Source of the DNA: Nocardioides thalensis
GTDB lineage: Bacteria; Actinomycetota; Actinomycetes; Propionibacteriales; Nocardioidaceae
Direction of reading: 5' to 3'
NCBI RefSeq assembly: GCF_013410655.1
Contig: NZ_JACCFP010000001.1
Location: 1-64,000 of the forward strand
Length of the DNA stretch: 64,000 nucleotides
A program made the translations under genes and the position numbers. Below are positions 41,326 to 50,299 of this stretch, one piece after another; positions within the stretch are counted from its first letter, which is position 1; every line of letters begins with the position of its first letter. Below the pieces are notes generated by a model. That model did not search any database. It was not told where the DNA came from and was given only the letters and a program-made list of their open reading frames with translations.

Positions 41326-43576
41326 GATCACGTTCGAGCCGGTCGACCCCGCCCGCGACGCCGAGCTGCTGCATCGGTGGGTCACCCATCCCCGCTCGGC
41401 GTTCTGGATGATGCAGGACGCCACCGTCGAGGCGGTGCGCGAGGAGTACGCCGGGATCGCCGCGAACCCGCGCCACGACGCGTTCCTGGGGTACGTCGAC
41501 GGCGCGCCGGCGTTCCTGATGGAGACCTACGACCCGCACCACTCGCCGCTGGCGGGCTTCTCCGAGCTGCGGCCGGGCGACCTCGGCATGCACGTGCTGG
41601 TCGCGCCGCCCGAGGGGGAGTCGGTGCCCGGGTTCACGACCCGGGTGTTCGGCGCGGTGATGGCTCGCTGCTTCGCCGATCCGTCGGTGCTGCGCGTGGT
41701 GGTGGAGCCGGACGTGCGCAACCGTGCGATCCGCGCCAAGAACGTCGCCGCGGGGTTCGTCGAGGTGCGCGAGGTGGCGGTGCCGGGGAAGACGGCGATG
41801 CTGTCGATCTGTGCCCGGCAGGACTGGGTGGGCTCCGGTGAGGTCGACCACCTCACCCCCGAGCTTCTCGACCTCGCGCAGCGGCACCTCGTCGCCAAGG
41901 CGATCGCGGAGTACGCGCACGAGCGGCTGGTCGCGCCGGCGCCCACCGGCGACGGCCGCTACGCGCTCGAGGTGGGCGCGACGACGTACACGTTCCGCGC
42001 CCGCACGCACGCGCTCGAGCACTGGGTGGTCGACCCGGCGTCGATCGAGCCGGCGCCCGACGTACAGGTGTTCATCGCCCAGCTCGCGCCGGTGCTCGGC
42101 ATTCCCGGCGAGCTGCTGCCGACGTACCTCGAGGAGATCGCCTCCACGCTCGCGTCCGCGGCGTGGAAGCTGCGGCACCGGCGGGTGCCGGTCGCCGACC
42201 TCGTCGACGCGGACTACCAGGAGATCGAGGCGGCGATGACCGAGGGGCACCCCGCGTTCGTCGCCAACAACGGGCGGATCGGCTTCGGGCTCGACGACTA
42301 CCGCGCCTACGCGCCCGAGGCCGGCGCGGCCGTGCGGATGCACTGGGTCGCCGCCCGCCGCGAGCTCACGCGCCTCTCGCTCGCCGCCGACCAGAGCGAG
42401 GAGGAGCTGTACGCCGGCGAGCTGACCCCTGGGACGGGCGACGCGTTCCGGGAGCGGCTGACCGGACTCGGGCTCGACCCTGAGGACTACCTGTTCCTGC
42501 CTGTGCACCCGTGGCAGTGGCGCAACAAGCTCGCGATCACGTTCGCGCCCGACGTGGCCCGACGCGACCTGGTGCACCTCGGCGAGGGGCCCGACGACCA
42601 CCGGCCGCAGCAGTCGATCCGCACGTTCTTCAACTCCAGCCGGCCCGAGCGGCACTACGTGAAGACCGCGCTCGCGATCCAGAACATGGGCTTCGTGCGG
42701 GGCCTCTCGCCCGCCTACATGGAGGCGACGCCGGCCATCAACGACTGGGTCGCCGACACCGTCCACCGCGATGCGGAGCTGCGATCGTGCGGATTCGAGG
42801 TGCTGCGCGAGGTCGCGGCGATCGGCTACACCGGCGACGCGTTCCACCGGCTGGCGGCGCCGTCGCCGTACCGCAAGATGATCGCGGCGCTCTGGCGCGA
42901 GAGCCCCGTGCCGCGACTGGCCGAGGGCGAGCGGCTGACGACGATGGCGGCGCTGCTCCACCGCGACGCCGACGGCGACGCGCTCGTCACCGCCTGGATC
43001 AAGGCCTCCCCGGTGGACGCCGCGACCTGGGTGCGGTCCTACCTGCGCGCCTACCTGCGGCCGCTCGTCCACTGCCTGCACGCCTACGACCTGGCGTTCA
43101 TGCCGCACGGCGAGAACCTGGTGTTGCGGATGCGCGACCACGTGCCGGTCGGTGCCTTCATGAAGGACATCGGCGAGGAGGTCGCCGTGATGACGACCGC
43201 CGATCGGGTGCCGCTGCCGCCGGAGGTCGAGCGGATCCGCGGCACGTTCCCCGACGACGTCAAGGCGCTCGCGGTGCACACCGACGTGATGGACGGGGTG
43301 CTGCGGTTCCTGGCCGCGATCCTCGACGAGGACGGCGTGCTTGCGGGTGAGGAGTTCTGGGGGCTGGTGCGCGAGTGCGTCGAGCAGCACGCGGCCGACC
43401 ACCCGGAGCTCGCGGAGGCCGCGGCGTCGTACGACCTCCTGCGGCCGCGGTTCCGGCACTCGTGCCTCAACCGGCTCCAGCTGCGCAACACCCTCCAGAT
43501 GGTCGACCTCGCCGACCAGGCGGAGTCGCTGATCTTCGCGGGCACGCTCGCCAACCCGATCGGCCGACCGTCGTGA
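41282..43576 (+). CDS. Acyltransferase-NIS siderophore synthetase fusion (DesC-DesD)
   Basis: 764 residues from GTG 41282 (or GTG 41291). Residues 1 to about 185 are a siderophore-type GNAT (AFWMMQDATVEAVREEY, HVLVAPPEG, VVEPDVRNRAIRAKNVAAGF), the activity of DesC that acylates hydroxycadaverine. Residues about 190-764 are an IucA/IucC synthetase: EGHPAFVANNGRIGFG, VHPWQWRNKL, RTFFNSSRPERHYVKTAL and PHGENLVLR. DesC and DesD are separate proteins in Streptomyces. The fusion should make hydroxamate units and join them with ATP. Co-translated with the next gene (GTGA). Confidence 0.88.
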   Translation: MVEVTTRVSYGASKPITFEPVDPARDAELLHRWVTHPRSAFWMMQDATVEAVREEYAGIAANPRHDAFLGYVDGAPAFLMETYDPHHSPLAGFSELRPGDLGMHVLVAPPEGESVPGFTTRVFGAVMARCFADPSVLRVVVEPDVRNRAIRAKNVAAGFVEVREVAVPGKTAMLSICARQDWVGSGEVDHLTPELLDLAQRHLVAKAIAEYAHERLVAPAPTGDGRYALEVGATTYTFRARTHALEHWVVDPASIEPAPDVQVFIAQLAPVLGIPGELLPTYLEEIASTLASAAWKLRHRRVPVADLVDADYQEIEAAMTEGHPAFVANNGRIGFGLDDYRAYAPEAGAAVRMHWVAARRELTRLSLAADQSEEELYAGELTPGTGDAFRERLTGLGLDPEDYLFLPVHPWQWRNKLAITFAPDVARRDLVHLGEGPDDHRPQQSIRTFFNSSRPERHYVKTALAIQNMGFVRGLSPAYMEATPAINDWVADTVHRDAELRSCGFEVLREVAAIGYTGDAFHRLAAPSPYRKMIAALWRESPVPRLAEGERLTTMAALLHRDADGDALVTAWIKASPVDAATWVRSYLRAYLRPLVHCLHAYDLAFMPHGENLVLRMRDHVPVGAFMKDIGEEVAVMTTADRVPLPPEVERIRGTFPDDVKALAVHTDVMDGVLRFLAAILDEDGVLAGEEFWGLVRECVEQHAADHPELAEAAASYDLLRPRFRHSCLNRLQLRNTLQMVDLADQAESLIFAGTLANPIGRPS

Positions 43577-45999
43577 TCACGCGCGACCGCTGGGGCATCC
43601 CGACGGTCACCGGAGCGTCCGTGCTCGAGGTCGCACACGAGCAGGGCCGCGCGATCGCCGAGGACCGCGCGTGGCAGCTGACCGTCGAGCGGCACCGGGC
43701 CGAGGGCACCTGCACCGAGCTGTTCGGCGACGCCGCGGCCGAGTGGGACGAGCTGGTCGGGCGCGCCGACCTCGTCGGTACGGCGCAGCGCGCCTACGCG
43801 GGGCTCGACGACGAGAGCCGCGCCTTCGTCGACGCCCACGTCGCCGGGCTGAACGAGGTGCTCGAGGAGAAGTGGCGGCCGTGGACGCCGCTGGCCGTCT
43901 TCCTCGGGCAGCACGTGGTCTTCTCGGCTTTCCCCGGGAAGCTGTGGAAGCACCACGTGCGGTCGGTGGTCGAGCGCAACGCGGCCCGCGTGGGAGTCGC
44001 GGACGGCGAGGTCGATCGCTGGCTCGGGCTGCTGGCGGTGGAGGGCCTGCCGGGCGGCAGCAACGCGGTCGCGGTCGCGGGAACCCTCACCCAGAGCGGG
44101 CTCCCGCTCATCGCGGGCGATCCGCACCGGCTGCTGGAAGCGCCGGGCTGCTACGCCCAGGTGCGCCTTGTCTGCACCGATCCCGACGACGCCTTCGACG
44201 TTGCCGGCTTCTGCTTCCCCGGCGTGCCGGGGGTGCAGCACTTCGGGCGGGCGGCGCACAGTGACGGGGCTGTCGCGTGGGGGATCACCAACGCCGTCGC
44301 GGACGACGAGGACGTCGACCCGGTGACGCTCGAGGTGCGCACGCCGACGCGAGAGCTCGGTGACGCGGGCTTCGCTGCGCTGCTGCCGTTGTTGCGCTCC
44401 CGCGCCGCGTCCGACGTGGTGGAGGCGTTCGGCCACTGGGTCTCGCCGGTCAACAACCTGCTGGTCGCCGACTCCGCCGGCGGCGTCGAGCACCACGTGG
44501 TCGGCCGGGTGCCGGCGCGCGATCGCGAGGGTGGGTGGATGGGCTGGGTCGACCCGCTCCCGCGCCGCAACGGCGACGTGCTGGTCACGGCCAACGATCG
44601 CGCCGACGCCTCGTGGGCGGCCATCGGCAGCGACTTCGCCCCGCCGCACCGCGCGCACCGGATCGCCGAGCTCGTCCAGGACCTGGCCGACGAGGGGCCG
44701 ATCGCTGCGTCCTCGCTGAGCTGGGTGCTCGCCGACGTACGTCAGGTGGCGGGCGCGTCCCTCCTCGACACCGTGGCCGGGCTCGACCCGGCGGCGCTGC
44801 CGGAGAAGGCCCGCGCGGCGCGGGAGCGCGTTCTCGCCTGGGCCCGGGAGATGGCGGTCGGTAGCGCCGAGGCTGCTCTGTTCGCCGCCTTGCGCGAGGG
44901 CGTCGTCGACCGGATCGCCGAGGCTCCCCTGCTGATCGGGGCCGACGCGTGCCCGCACGGTGACCTGCTGGCGCCGTGGTTCGACCTCCGCGCCCGGCTG
45001 CGGCTCTGCCTGCCGGCGCTCCTGAAGGCGGGCCGCGACGGCGCGCGCCCGTTCGGCGCCGACCCCGTGGCGGCGGTGGCGTCGGCGCTCGAGGACGTCG
45101 CGGCGGCGGACCCGGGCTCCTGGGGGCAGAGCCACCTCGCCTGGCCGCTGACCCCGCACGAGCAGTTCGGGCTCGAGCCGCCGTCTGGAGCCCGGCCGCC
45201 CGCCGTCGCGCTGCCCGGCGACGACGACTGCGTGTTCGCTGCCCGCGCGGCCGGCGGCACGGGGGTGGCGGTGCACGGCCCGGTCGCCCGCTACGTCTGG
45301 GACCTCTCCCCGTCCAACGACAGCCTCTGGGTCGTCCCGCTCGGCGCGTCCGGCGACCCGGGATCGCCGCACCACCACGACCAGCAGGCGACCTGGGCCA
45401 TGGGCGGGCAGGTGCGGGTCCACAACCCGCACCTGCTCACGCGGGGCGCGGTCGTCGTACGGCCGACGGACCCCTACGGCGACGCCGCGGCCCTGCACGC
45501 CTGGACCACGGCGGAGCGGGCGCGGTTCTGGGGCATGCGCGGCCTCACGGTCGAGGAGGTGGCCGGCATCTACTCCTGGATCGACGCGCAGCCCCACCTC
45601 ACGGCCAACGCGCTCGAAGTGGACGGCGAGGCCGTCGGCATCCTCCAGACCTACGACCCGTTCGTCGACGAGATCGGCCGCTTCTACGACCGCCGCCCGG
45701 GCGACGTCGGCATCCACCTCCTGCTGGACGACGGTCCGGCCCGGCGTGGCCGGACCACCGAGGTGGTCGCTGCCGGGCTGGCCTTCGCCGCCGGGATCCC
45801 CGGCATGCGGCGGTTGGTGTTCGAGCCCGACGCCCGCAACCAGGCCTCGGTCGCCCTGCTCGACCGGCTCGGCGCGGAGCGCGGCCCGCTGGTCGAGCTC
45901 AAGACGTCGGTCAGCGAGAAGCCCGCGCAGTTCTTCTTCCTCGGCATCGAGGCCGTGCGACGGCTCGTCGAGCGGGAGGCGGCGTCGGTGCCGCAGTGA
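43573..45999 (+). CDS. Penicillin acylase-like Ntn hydrolase fused to siderophore-type acetyltransferase
   Basis: 808 residues. Residues 1 to about 640 match penicillin/aculeacin acylases: ITRDRWGIPTVTG at the start, the self-cleavage site and nucleophile Ser in LPGGSNAVAVAG (about residue 163), IAGDPHRLL, FPGVPGVQHFGRAAHSDG and WGITNAV. The remaining 160 residues are a GNAT of the siderophore class (HLLLDDGPARRGRTTEVV, VFEPDARNQASVALLDRLGAERG), similar to the N-terminus of the previous protein. There is no signal peptide, unlike typical secreted acylases. As last gene of the siderophore operon it may hydrolyse or edit amide bonds in the siderophore while re-acylating amines; this is inference. 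Confidence 0.85.
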   Translation: MITRDRWGIPTVTGASVLEVAHEQGRAIAEDRAWQLTVERHRAEGTCTELFGDAAAEWDELVGRADLVGTAQRAYAGLDDESRAFVDAHVAGLNEVLEEKWRPWTPLAVFLGQHVVFSAFPGKLWKHHVRSVVERNAARVGVADGEVDRWLGLLAVEGLPGGSNAVAVAGTLTQSGLPLIAGDPHRLLEAPGCYAQVRLVCTDPDDAFDVAGFCFPGVPGVQHFGRAAHSDGAVAWGITNAVADDEDVDPVTLEVRTPTRELGDAGFAALLPLLRSRAASDVVEAFGHWVSPVNNLLVADSAGGVEHHVVGRVPARDREGGWMGWVDPLPRRNGDVLVTANDRADASWAAIGSDFAPPHRAHRIAELVQDLADEGPIAASSLSWVLADVRQVAGASLLDTVAGLDPAALPEKARAARERVLAWAREMAVGSAEAALFAALREGVVDRIAEAPLLIGADACPHGDLLAPWFDLRARLRLCLPALLKAGRDGARPFGADPVAAVASALEDVAAADPGSWGQSHLAWPLTPHEQFGLEPPSGARPPAVALPGDDDCVFAARAAGGTGVAVHGPVARYVWDLSPSNDSLWVVPLGASGDPGSPHHHDQQATWAMGGQVRVHNPHLLTRGAVVVRPTDPYGDAAALHAWTTAERARFWGMRGLTVEEVAGIYSWIDAQPHLTANALEVDGEAVGILQTYDPFVDEIGRFYDRRPGDVGIHLLLDDGPARRGRTTEVVAAGLAFAAGIPGMRRLVFEPDARNQASVALLDRLGAERGPLVELKTSVSEKPAQFFFLGIEAVRRLVEREAASVPQ

Positions 46000-46005
46000 G
46001 CGCGG

Positions 46006-46275
46006 TCAGGCCTGGTCGTCGTCCTCCAGGACACGCACCGTGTACTCCGAAGGCATCGGAGCGACTGCGCCGTTGAGGACGAGGAGAACGTGCAGCGCGC
46101 TGGCGAACGCCCCAAGAGCGATGAAGCCGGGCTCCTCGGTCACGAACACCACCACTGCGGCGATCAGGGGCCATATGAAGAGGATGCCGAGCACCTTCCC
46201 GGCGACGCGGACGAGCCACGTCGCGAGATCGGTGTTGTGGATCATCTGCGCGAGAGCTGGGTTGTTCTCCTTCAC
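46006..46275 (-). CDS. Small membrane protein, 89 aa
   Basis: Two hydrophobic helices, VRVAGKVLGILFIWPLIAAVVVFV and ALGAFASALHVLLVLNGA. GTG 46275 is the likely start; ATG 46245 is an alternative. It has lower GC than neighbours. The family is unknown. It converges on the siderophore operon with a gap of only 6 bp. Confidence 0.55.
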   Translation of the reverse strand: MKENNPALAQMIHNTDLATWLVRVAGKVLGILFIWPLIAAVVVFVTEEPGFIALGAFASALHVLLVLNGAVAPMPSEYTVRVLEDDDQA

Positions 46276-46306
46276 GCGCCGACAGTAAGCGTCGCGCAGT
46301 CACGCG

Positions 46307-46828
46307 CTATGGGTTGGTACCGAGGACTCGTGCTACGAAGGCCGCCTTGGCCGCGGTGTACGCCGGCCGGTCGCCGGCGTGTTCGCGCAGGAGTCGCCAT
46401 TTGAGGTCCCGATATTCACGTCGAAGCGCTGCATCAGATCTGAGTGCATCCCGGAACCGCAGGCGGAGTCGCGACTCAGCCGTGTCGACTTCGATCAATG
46501 ACAAGTAATGGGTTCGCAGCTTTTCAGGCCCTTTCGGGAGGAAGACCCTGCGGTCGTACACGCGCTCGGCCATGTAGGTGTACCCATGCTCGACGAGTAG
46601 GGGAACCACGGCCGACCAACCATCGAACGACGGCAGCGACGCCTGCATGTCGATGATCGGTTTAGCGTCGAGACCTGGGACCGATGTGCTTCCGATGTGC
46701 TCGACCTCAAGAATGCCCGGCACATTCGCTAGGAGCTTGGATCGCTCACGCTCGAACGAGCGAGGCCACTCCGCGCTGTACGGGCGGAGCTCCAACGCTC
46801 CGCGTGCCAGGCCCACGGGGTGGTCCAC
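46307..46828 (-). CDS. GrpB family protein (nucleotidyltransferase fold)
   Basis: 173 residues from GTG 46828. The family motif EHIGSTSVPGLDAKPIIDM is intact and is followed by LRTHYLSLIEVD and FRDALRSDAALRREYRDLKWRL. GrpB proteins belong to the nucleotidyltransferase superfamily; their substrate is unknown. Codon use is less GC-rich than around it, hinting at recent arrival. Confidence 0.85.
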   Translation of the reverse strand: MDHPVGLARGALELRPYSAEWPRSFERERSKLLANVPGILEVEHIGSTSVPGLDAKPIIDMQASLPSFDGWSAVVPLLVEHGYTYMAERVYDRRVFLPKGPEKLRTHYLSLIEVDTAESRLRLRFRDALRSDAALRREYRDLKWRLLREHAGDRPAYTAAKAAFVARVLGTNP

Positions 46829-46912
46829 GTAACGAATCCTAGGCCGCCGCCGGCCCAAGCCAGTCGACGAGCGCGATGCGGGCCTCAGCGCCCGACCGGG
46901 AATCCAATCAAC

Positions 46913-48334
46913 TCACGCGGCGCGGCCGGGAGGTTTGGCTCGGGCGGGGGTGAAGGACCATCGGTTGCTGGTGTCGATGGGTGGTGGGGGTGTCCACACG
47001 GGTTTTCCGGTGTCGTCGTCGATGGCGACGGTCCAGGGGGTGTGGTGGATGGCGGTGTGGTGTTTGCGGCACAACAGGATGAGGTTGTGCAGGGCGGTGG
47101 TGCCGCCGTCGGCCCAGTGGTGGATGTGGTGGGCGTCGCAGGCGATGGGGAGGCGGTTGCAGCCGGGGAAGGCGCAGTGTCGGTCGCGGAGGACGAGGGC
47201 GTTCCAGATGGCGGTGGGGACGGTGCGGGTGGTGCGGCCGATGTCGAGGATCTGCCCGGGGGTGCCGAGGATGGTGGGGATGATCTCGGCGTCGCAGGCC
47301 AGGCGTCGTACCGCGGCTGCGGAGAGCCGGTCGCCGGAGGGCAGGAGCCCGTCGGTGTCGATGTGCTTGTCGAGGTGCCCGGTCTCGGTGAGGCGGGTGG
47401 TCAACGCGTCGAGAGATGTGGTGATGGTGATCCGGGCAGAAGTGCCGTGGGCGTGGGGTAGTGAGTCGGTGGCTTGGAGGCGGCGGGCTGCTTCGACGAG
47501 GGCGTCGAAGAGGCGGGCGCCGGACTCGCGGGGATCCTTCCCGTCGTGGCGGCAGTCGGGGTCGGGACACCCGTGGGTGATGGCCTGCCCGGTGACGGGG
47601 TCGCGCCATTTCTTGGCGTCGGGTTCGCCGCCGCAGGCGCCGGGCTCGGTGGTGATCGGCGCGGCCAGCGGCATGAGGGCGGTTTTGACGAGCTCGGTGT
47701 CCTCGGCGGTGCCGTAGCCCTTGATCTTGTAGCCGCCGAGCTTGTCCTTGGTGAAGGTGAGGAACCGGGCGCGGTGGGCGGAGCGTTCGGCCTTGTCCTT
47801 CTCGGTGTCCCACGCCAGGAGGGTGCCGTCGGGGTCGAGGTCGTGGATCACGTCGGTGATGTCGTGGTCGAGGTCGGTGGCATCACGCTGCTCACCGACG
47901 GCCAGCTCGAGCAGCTTGCCGGCGGCGGCCTGCCGGAGGTCGTCGACGTGGGGGAGTTTCGCCACGTTGGACCCGATCACGCTGGCTTGGGCCAGGGACA
48001 CCTCCCCGTTGGTCATCGCCTCCCGCACGTGGGGGAGGTCGGCGGTCTGCTTGGCCACGCGCAGGTAGGTCGCGCCGGCGCCTTTGTGGCCGCCCAGGAG
48101 ATGGGTGAGGAAGTCCTTGGTCGTGGCCCAGCCCAGCTTGTCGGCGGCGCCGGTGGCTTCCAGCTGCTCGGCGACCTCGACCAGGGCCGCGTCGGCGTAC
48201 GCGCGGATCTTCGCGATCGCCACCGCGGCCTCAGGAAGCAGGGAGTCCTCGACCTGGTCCCACTGCCCGCCGGCGAGGTCCGCGCACGCCTGGACCGCGG
48301 TTGCGGCCGTGTCGAGCGCGGTGGTGGCGGTCAT
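46913..48334 (-). CDS. DUF222/13E12-family HNH endonuclease
   Basis: 473 residues from ATG 48334. The N-terminal DUF222 part spans about 15-330 (KLGWATTKDFLTHLLGG, LSLAQ-type segment EVSLAQASVIGSN). The C-terminal HNH motif is CAFPGCNRLPIACDAHHIHHWADGG with NLILLCRKHHTAIH. This family is multi-copy in mycobacteria and relatives, and several copies are DNA-damage induced. A LexA box directly upstream supports SOS control here. Its many near-repetitive codons are typical of the family. No phage genes are adjacent. Confidence 0.9.
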   Translation of the reverse strand: MTATTALDTAATAVQACADLAGGQWDQVEDSLLPEAAVAIAKIRAYADAALVEVAEQLEATGAADKLGWATTKDFLTHLLGGHKGAGATYLRVAKQTADLPHVREAMTNGEVSLAQASVIGSNVAKLPHVDDLRQAAAGKLLELAVGEQRDATDLDHDITDVIHDLDPDGTLLAWDTEKDKAERSAHRARFLTFTKDKLGGYKIKGYGTAEDTELVKTALMPLAAPITTEPGACGGEPDAKKWRDPVTGQAITHGCPDPDCRHDGKDPRESGARLFDALVEAARRLQATDSLPHAHGTSARITITTSLDALTTRLTETGHLDKHIDTDGLLPSGDRLSAAAVRRLACDAEIIPTILGTPGQILDIGRTTRTVPTAIWNALVLRDRHCAFPGCNRLPIACDAHHIHHWADGGTTALHNLILLCRKHHTAIHHTPWTVAIDDDTGKPVWTPPPPIDTSNRWSFTPARAKPPGRAA

Positions 48335-48346
48335 GCGCTCATCCTA

Positions 48347-48362
48347 TCGAACAAATGTTCGA
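48347..48362. promoter_or_regulatory. LexA (SOS) box upstream of the HNH gene
   Basis: TCGAACAAATGTTCGA is a perfect 6-4-6 palindrome of the actinobacterial LexA type (TCGAAC-N4-GTTCGA). It is 12 bp upstream of ATG 48334, where LexA would block transcription until DNA damage. Confidence 0.88.
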
Positions 48363-48504
48363 GAGACAAGAGTGATAGCCACCGAAGTGAGGGAATTTCT
48401 CCGGCTGCATGACGCCCGACAAGCGACCGCGACGAACCGACCACCTCGCTCGTGCCCAGCCGCTTGAACCGCAACCACAGGAGACCTCACAGCCGACCGC
48501 CGGA

Positions 48505-48566
48505 GGTTTCGAGGCTCCTCGCTGCGCTCGTCGCACCTCAACCACCGGCGGCACCTCAACCACCGG
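48505..48566. repeat. GGTTTCGAGG repeat with extra tandem end, in a 300-bp gene-free stretch
   Basis: A copy with scrambled centre (48505-48548) is followed by a second partial end, CGGCACCTCAACCACCGG (48549-48566). The 303-bp region 48335-48637 between the divergent HNH and RTX-like genes otherwise holds only the LexA box and no gene that I can support. Confidence 0.75.
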
Positions 48567-48637
48567 CGGCGCCCCACCCGCCGGCAGCACCAGCGAGCGA
48601 CAAGCGCAGCACCAGCGGCCGCGCCGAGTATCGGCAC

Positions 48638-50137
48638 ATGACCGCAACCCCTCTCACCGCGCTCCGCCCCGCCCGACTCGCGGCAGCCATCGTCGCCGCG
48701 CTCGCACTCCTCGCTCCGGCGGGCCTCCACGTCGCTGCCGACGCCCGCCCCGCGCCGAAGTGCGGGGGCAAGACCGTGACGATCGTCGGCACCGATCGGT
48801 CCGAGACGATCCGCGGCACCGACGGCGACGACGTGATCCTCGCGCGTGGCGGCAAGGACAAGGTCCTCGGCCACGGTGGCACCGACCACGTCTGCGGCGG
48901 CGCCGGCAACGACCGGATCATCGCCGGCAACGACGACGGGGGCTACTACGACGGGGAGGGCGGCGCCGACGTCGTCGTGGGGCGCGGCGATCACGCCGTG
49001 CTCGAAGGCGGTCCCGGGCCCGACGTCCTGTCCACGACGAGGGACGGCAGCCTCTTGGTCGGTGGTGGCGGCGACGACACGATCATCGGCGGCGACCACA
49101 GTGACAATATCCGGGCCGGCGCAGGTGACGACCACGTCGAGGCCGGAGGGGACAACGACCTCGACGTCGACGGTGGACCCGGTGACGACGAGGTGGACGG
49201 CGGCCCCGGCAGCGACCTGATCCGCGGCGGAGACGGAAACGACACGCTTCGTCCCGGCGGCGGAGCCGGCGGCTTCGCCCACGGAGAGGCGGGCGACGAC
49301 ACCCTCGTCGCCGGCGACGCGGGGCAGGGACTGTCCGGCGGATCGGGCGACGATCATCTCGAGACACGGTTCGAGGGCACCTTGCTCGAGGGCAACGCCG
49401 GCAACGACTGGATCTTGGGGTCGGACTTCGAAGACCACATCGACGGTGGTTCCGGCGACGACAACCTCTTCGGCGAGGGTGGCGACGACCTCGATCTCGA
49501 GGGCGGTGACGGTGCGGACGGCTGCGTCGGCGGCGCGGGTCGGGACCGCTGCGACGGCGGTTCGCCGGGCACGACCGCCAACACTCCCGAGGACCCCGAT
49601 ACCTGCGAGGCCGAGGTGAAGGTCTCCTGCCGGGGCTCCCTGCTCCCGCAGCGCTACCAGCTGCACCTCGAAGGCACCCGGACGCGGGTGCACGACGACT
49701 CCGCCATGAGCGCTCACTGGGAGGCCACGATGATCCTCGTCCGGGTCGGCAACCCGGACACCTCGGCGCTCTGGCAGTACGAGTCCGGCCACGGCACGTT
49801 CGAGGTGAGCGGTCATTACGCCTCCTGCACCTACACCCACGAGGGCACCCTGGACAGCGGGTTCTCGGCCGACCTCGGCATGGTCGTCCCCGCTCGCGAG
49901 CAGTACTGGCTCGACGTCGTCGTCGGCGGTGAGGGCCTGCGGTCAGCGACCTGCGCCGGCGGGTCGCACCAGGAGATCGAGACGTTCCAGGAGTGGGCCG
50001 CGACCAACGGTGGCCCCGACCCGATCCCGCTCGACCCGACCCAGCGCACGATCATCGGCAGCTGGGAGGTCGACGGTCCCAACGAGGACCTCGACGTCGA
50101 CTGGGTGATCACGCCCCTCGGCGACGACCCGCAGTGA
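48638..50137 (+). CDS. Secreted RTX-like calcium-binding repeat protein
   Basis: 499 residues from ATG 48638. A signal peptide (LAAAIVAALALLAPAGLHVAADA) is followed by about ten GGxGxDxx(L/I/V) nonapeptides between 45 and 310 (GGKDKVLGHGGTDHVCGG, GGSGDDNLFGEGGDDLDLEGG). These form calcium-bound beta-rolls. The last 170 residues form a separate domain with several Cys. No type I secretion genes are nearby, so Sec export is likely. Earlier in-frame codons derive from repeats and are not part of the gene. Confidence 0.82.
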   Translation: MTATPLTALRPARLAAAIVAALALLAPAGLHVAADARPAPKCGGKTVTIVGTDRSETIRGTDGDDVILARGGKDKVLGHGGTDHVCGGAGNDRIIAGNDDGGYYDGEGGADVVVGRGDHAVLEGGPGPDVLSTTRDGSLLVGGGGDDTIIGGDHSDNIRAGAGDDHVEAGGDNDLDVDGGPGDDEVDGGPGSDLIRGGDGNDTLRPGGGAGGFAHGEAGDDTLVAGDAGQGLSGGSGDDHLETRFEGTLLEGNAGNDWILGSDFEDHIDGGSGDDNLFGEGGDDLDLEGGDGADGCVGGAGRDRCDGGSPGTTANTPEDPDTCEAEVKVSCRGSLLPQRYQLHLEGTRTRVHDDSAMSAHWEATMILVRVGNPDTSALWQYESGHGTFEVSGHYASCTYTHEGTLDSGFSADLGMVVPAREQYWLDVVVGGEGLRSATCAGGSHQEIETFQEWAATNGGPDPIPLDPTQRTIIGSWEVDGPNEDLDVDWVITPLGDDPQ

Positions 50138-50194
50138 GCCGACCAGTCAGCCGGGCAGACAGCCGGGCAGTGAGCCGGTGAGGATCGTGAGCGC

Positions 50195-50211
50195 GTGAGG
50201 ACAAGTTGACG
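50195..50211 (+). promoter_or_regulatory. 17-bp motif shared by narK and nitrate reductase promoters, copy 1
   Basis: GTGAGGACAAGTTGACG is identical to 51903-51919. It is 89 bp before the narK start. GTAAC followed by GAAAC (50230-50244) lies downstream and resembles GlnR half-sites, though with 5 instead of 6 bases between. Likely a site for the nitrate regulator or GlnR. Confidence 0.6.
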
Positions 50212-50299
50212 CAAGGGCGACTCACGGCCGTAACACGACGAAACGTGCGCCGCACACGATCGGAGCTACCAGAACCGATCCGTGCCACGAGGAGTCGTC

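Noticed and set aside
41171..45717. Very long open frames antisense to the siderophore genes
   Set aside because: Arg/His/Val-rich translations typical of antisense frames in high-GC DNA; the sense frames carry clear active sites and overlaps.
46913..48334. DUF222/HNH gene as part of a homing intron or prophage
   Set aside because: No interrupted gene, intron structure or phage genes flank it; its own SOS box and divergent neighbour fit a stand-alone chromosomal gene.
48452..48637. N-terminal extension of the RTX-like protein
   Set aside because: Codons are from interspersed repeats (Pro/Ala-rich) and precede a proper signal peptide at ATG 48638.
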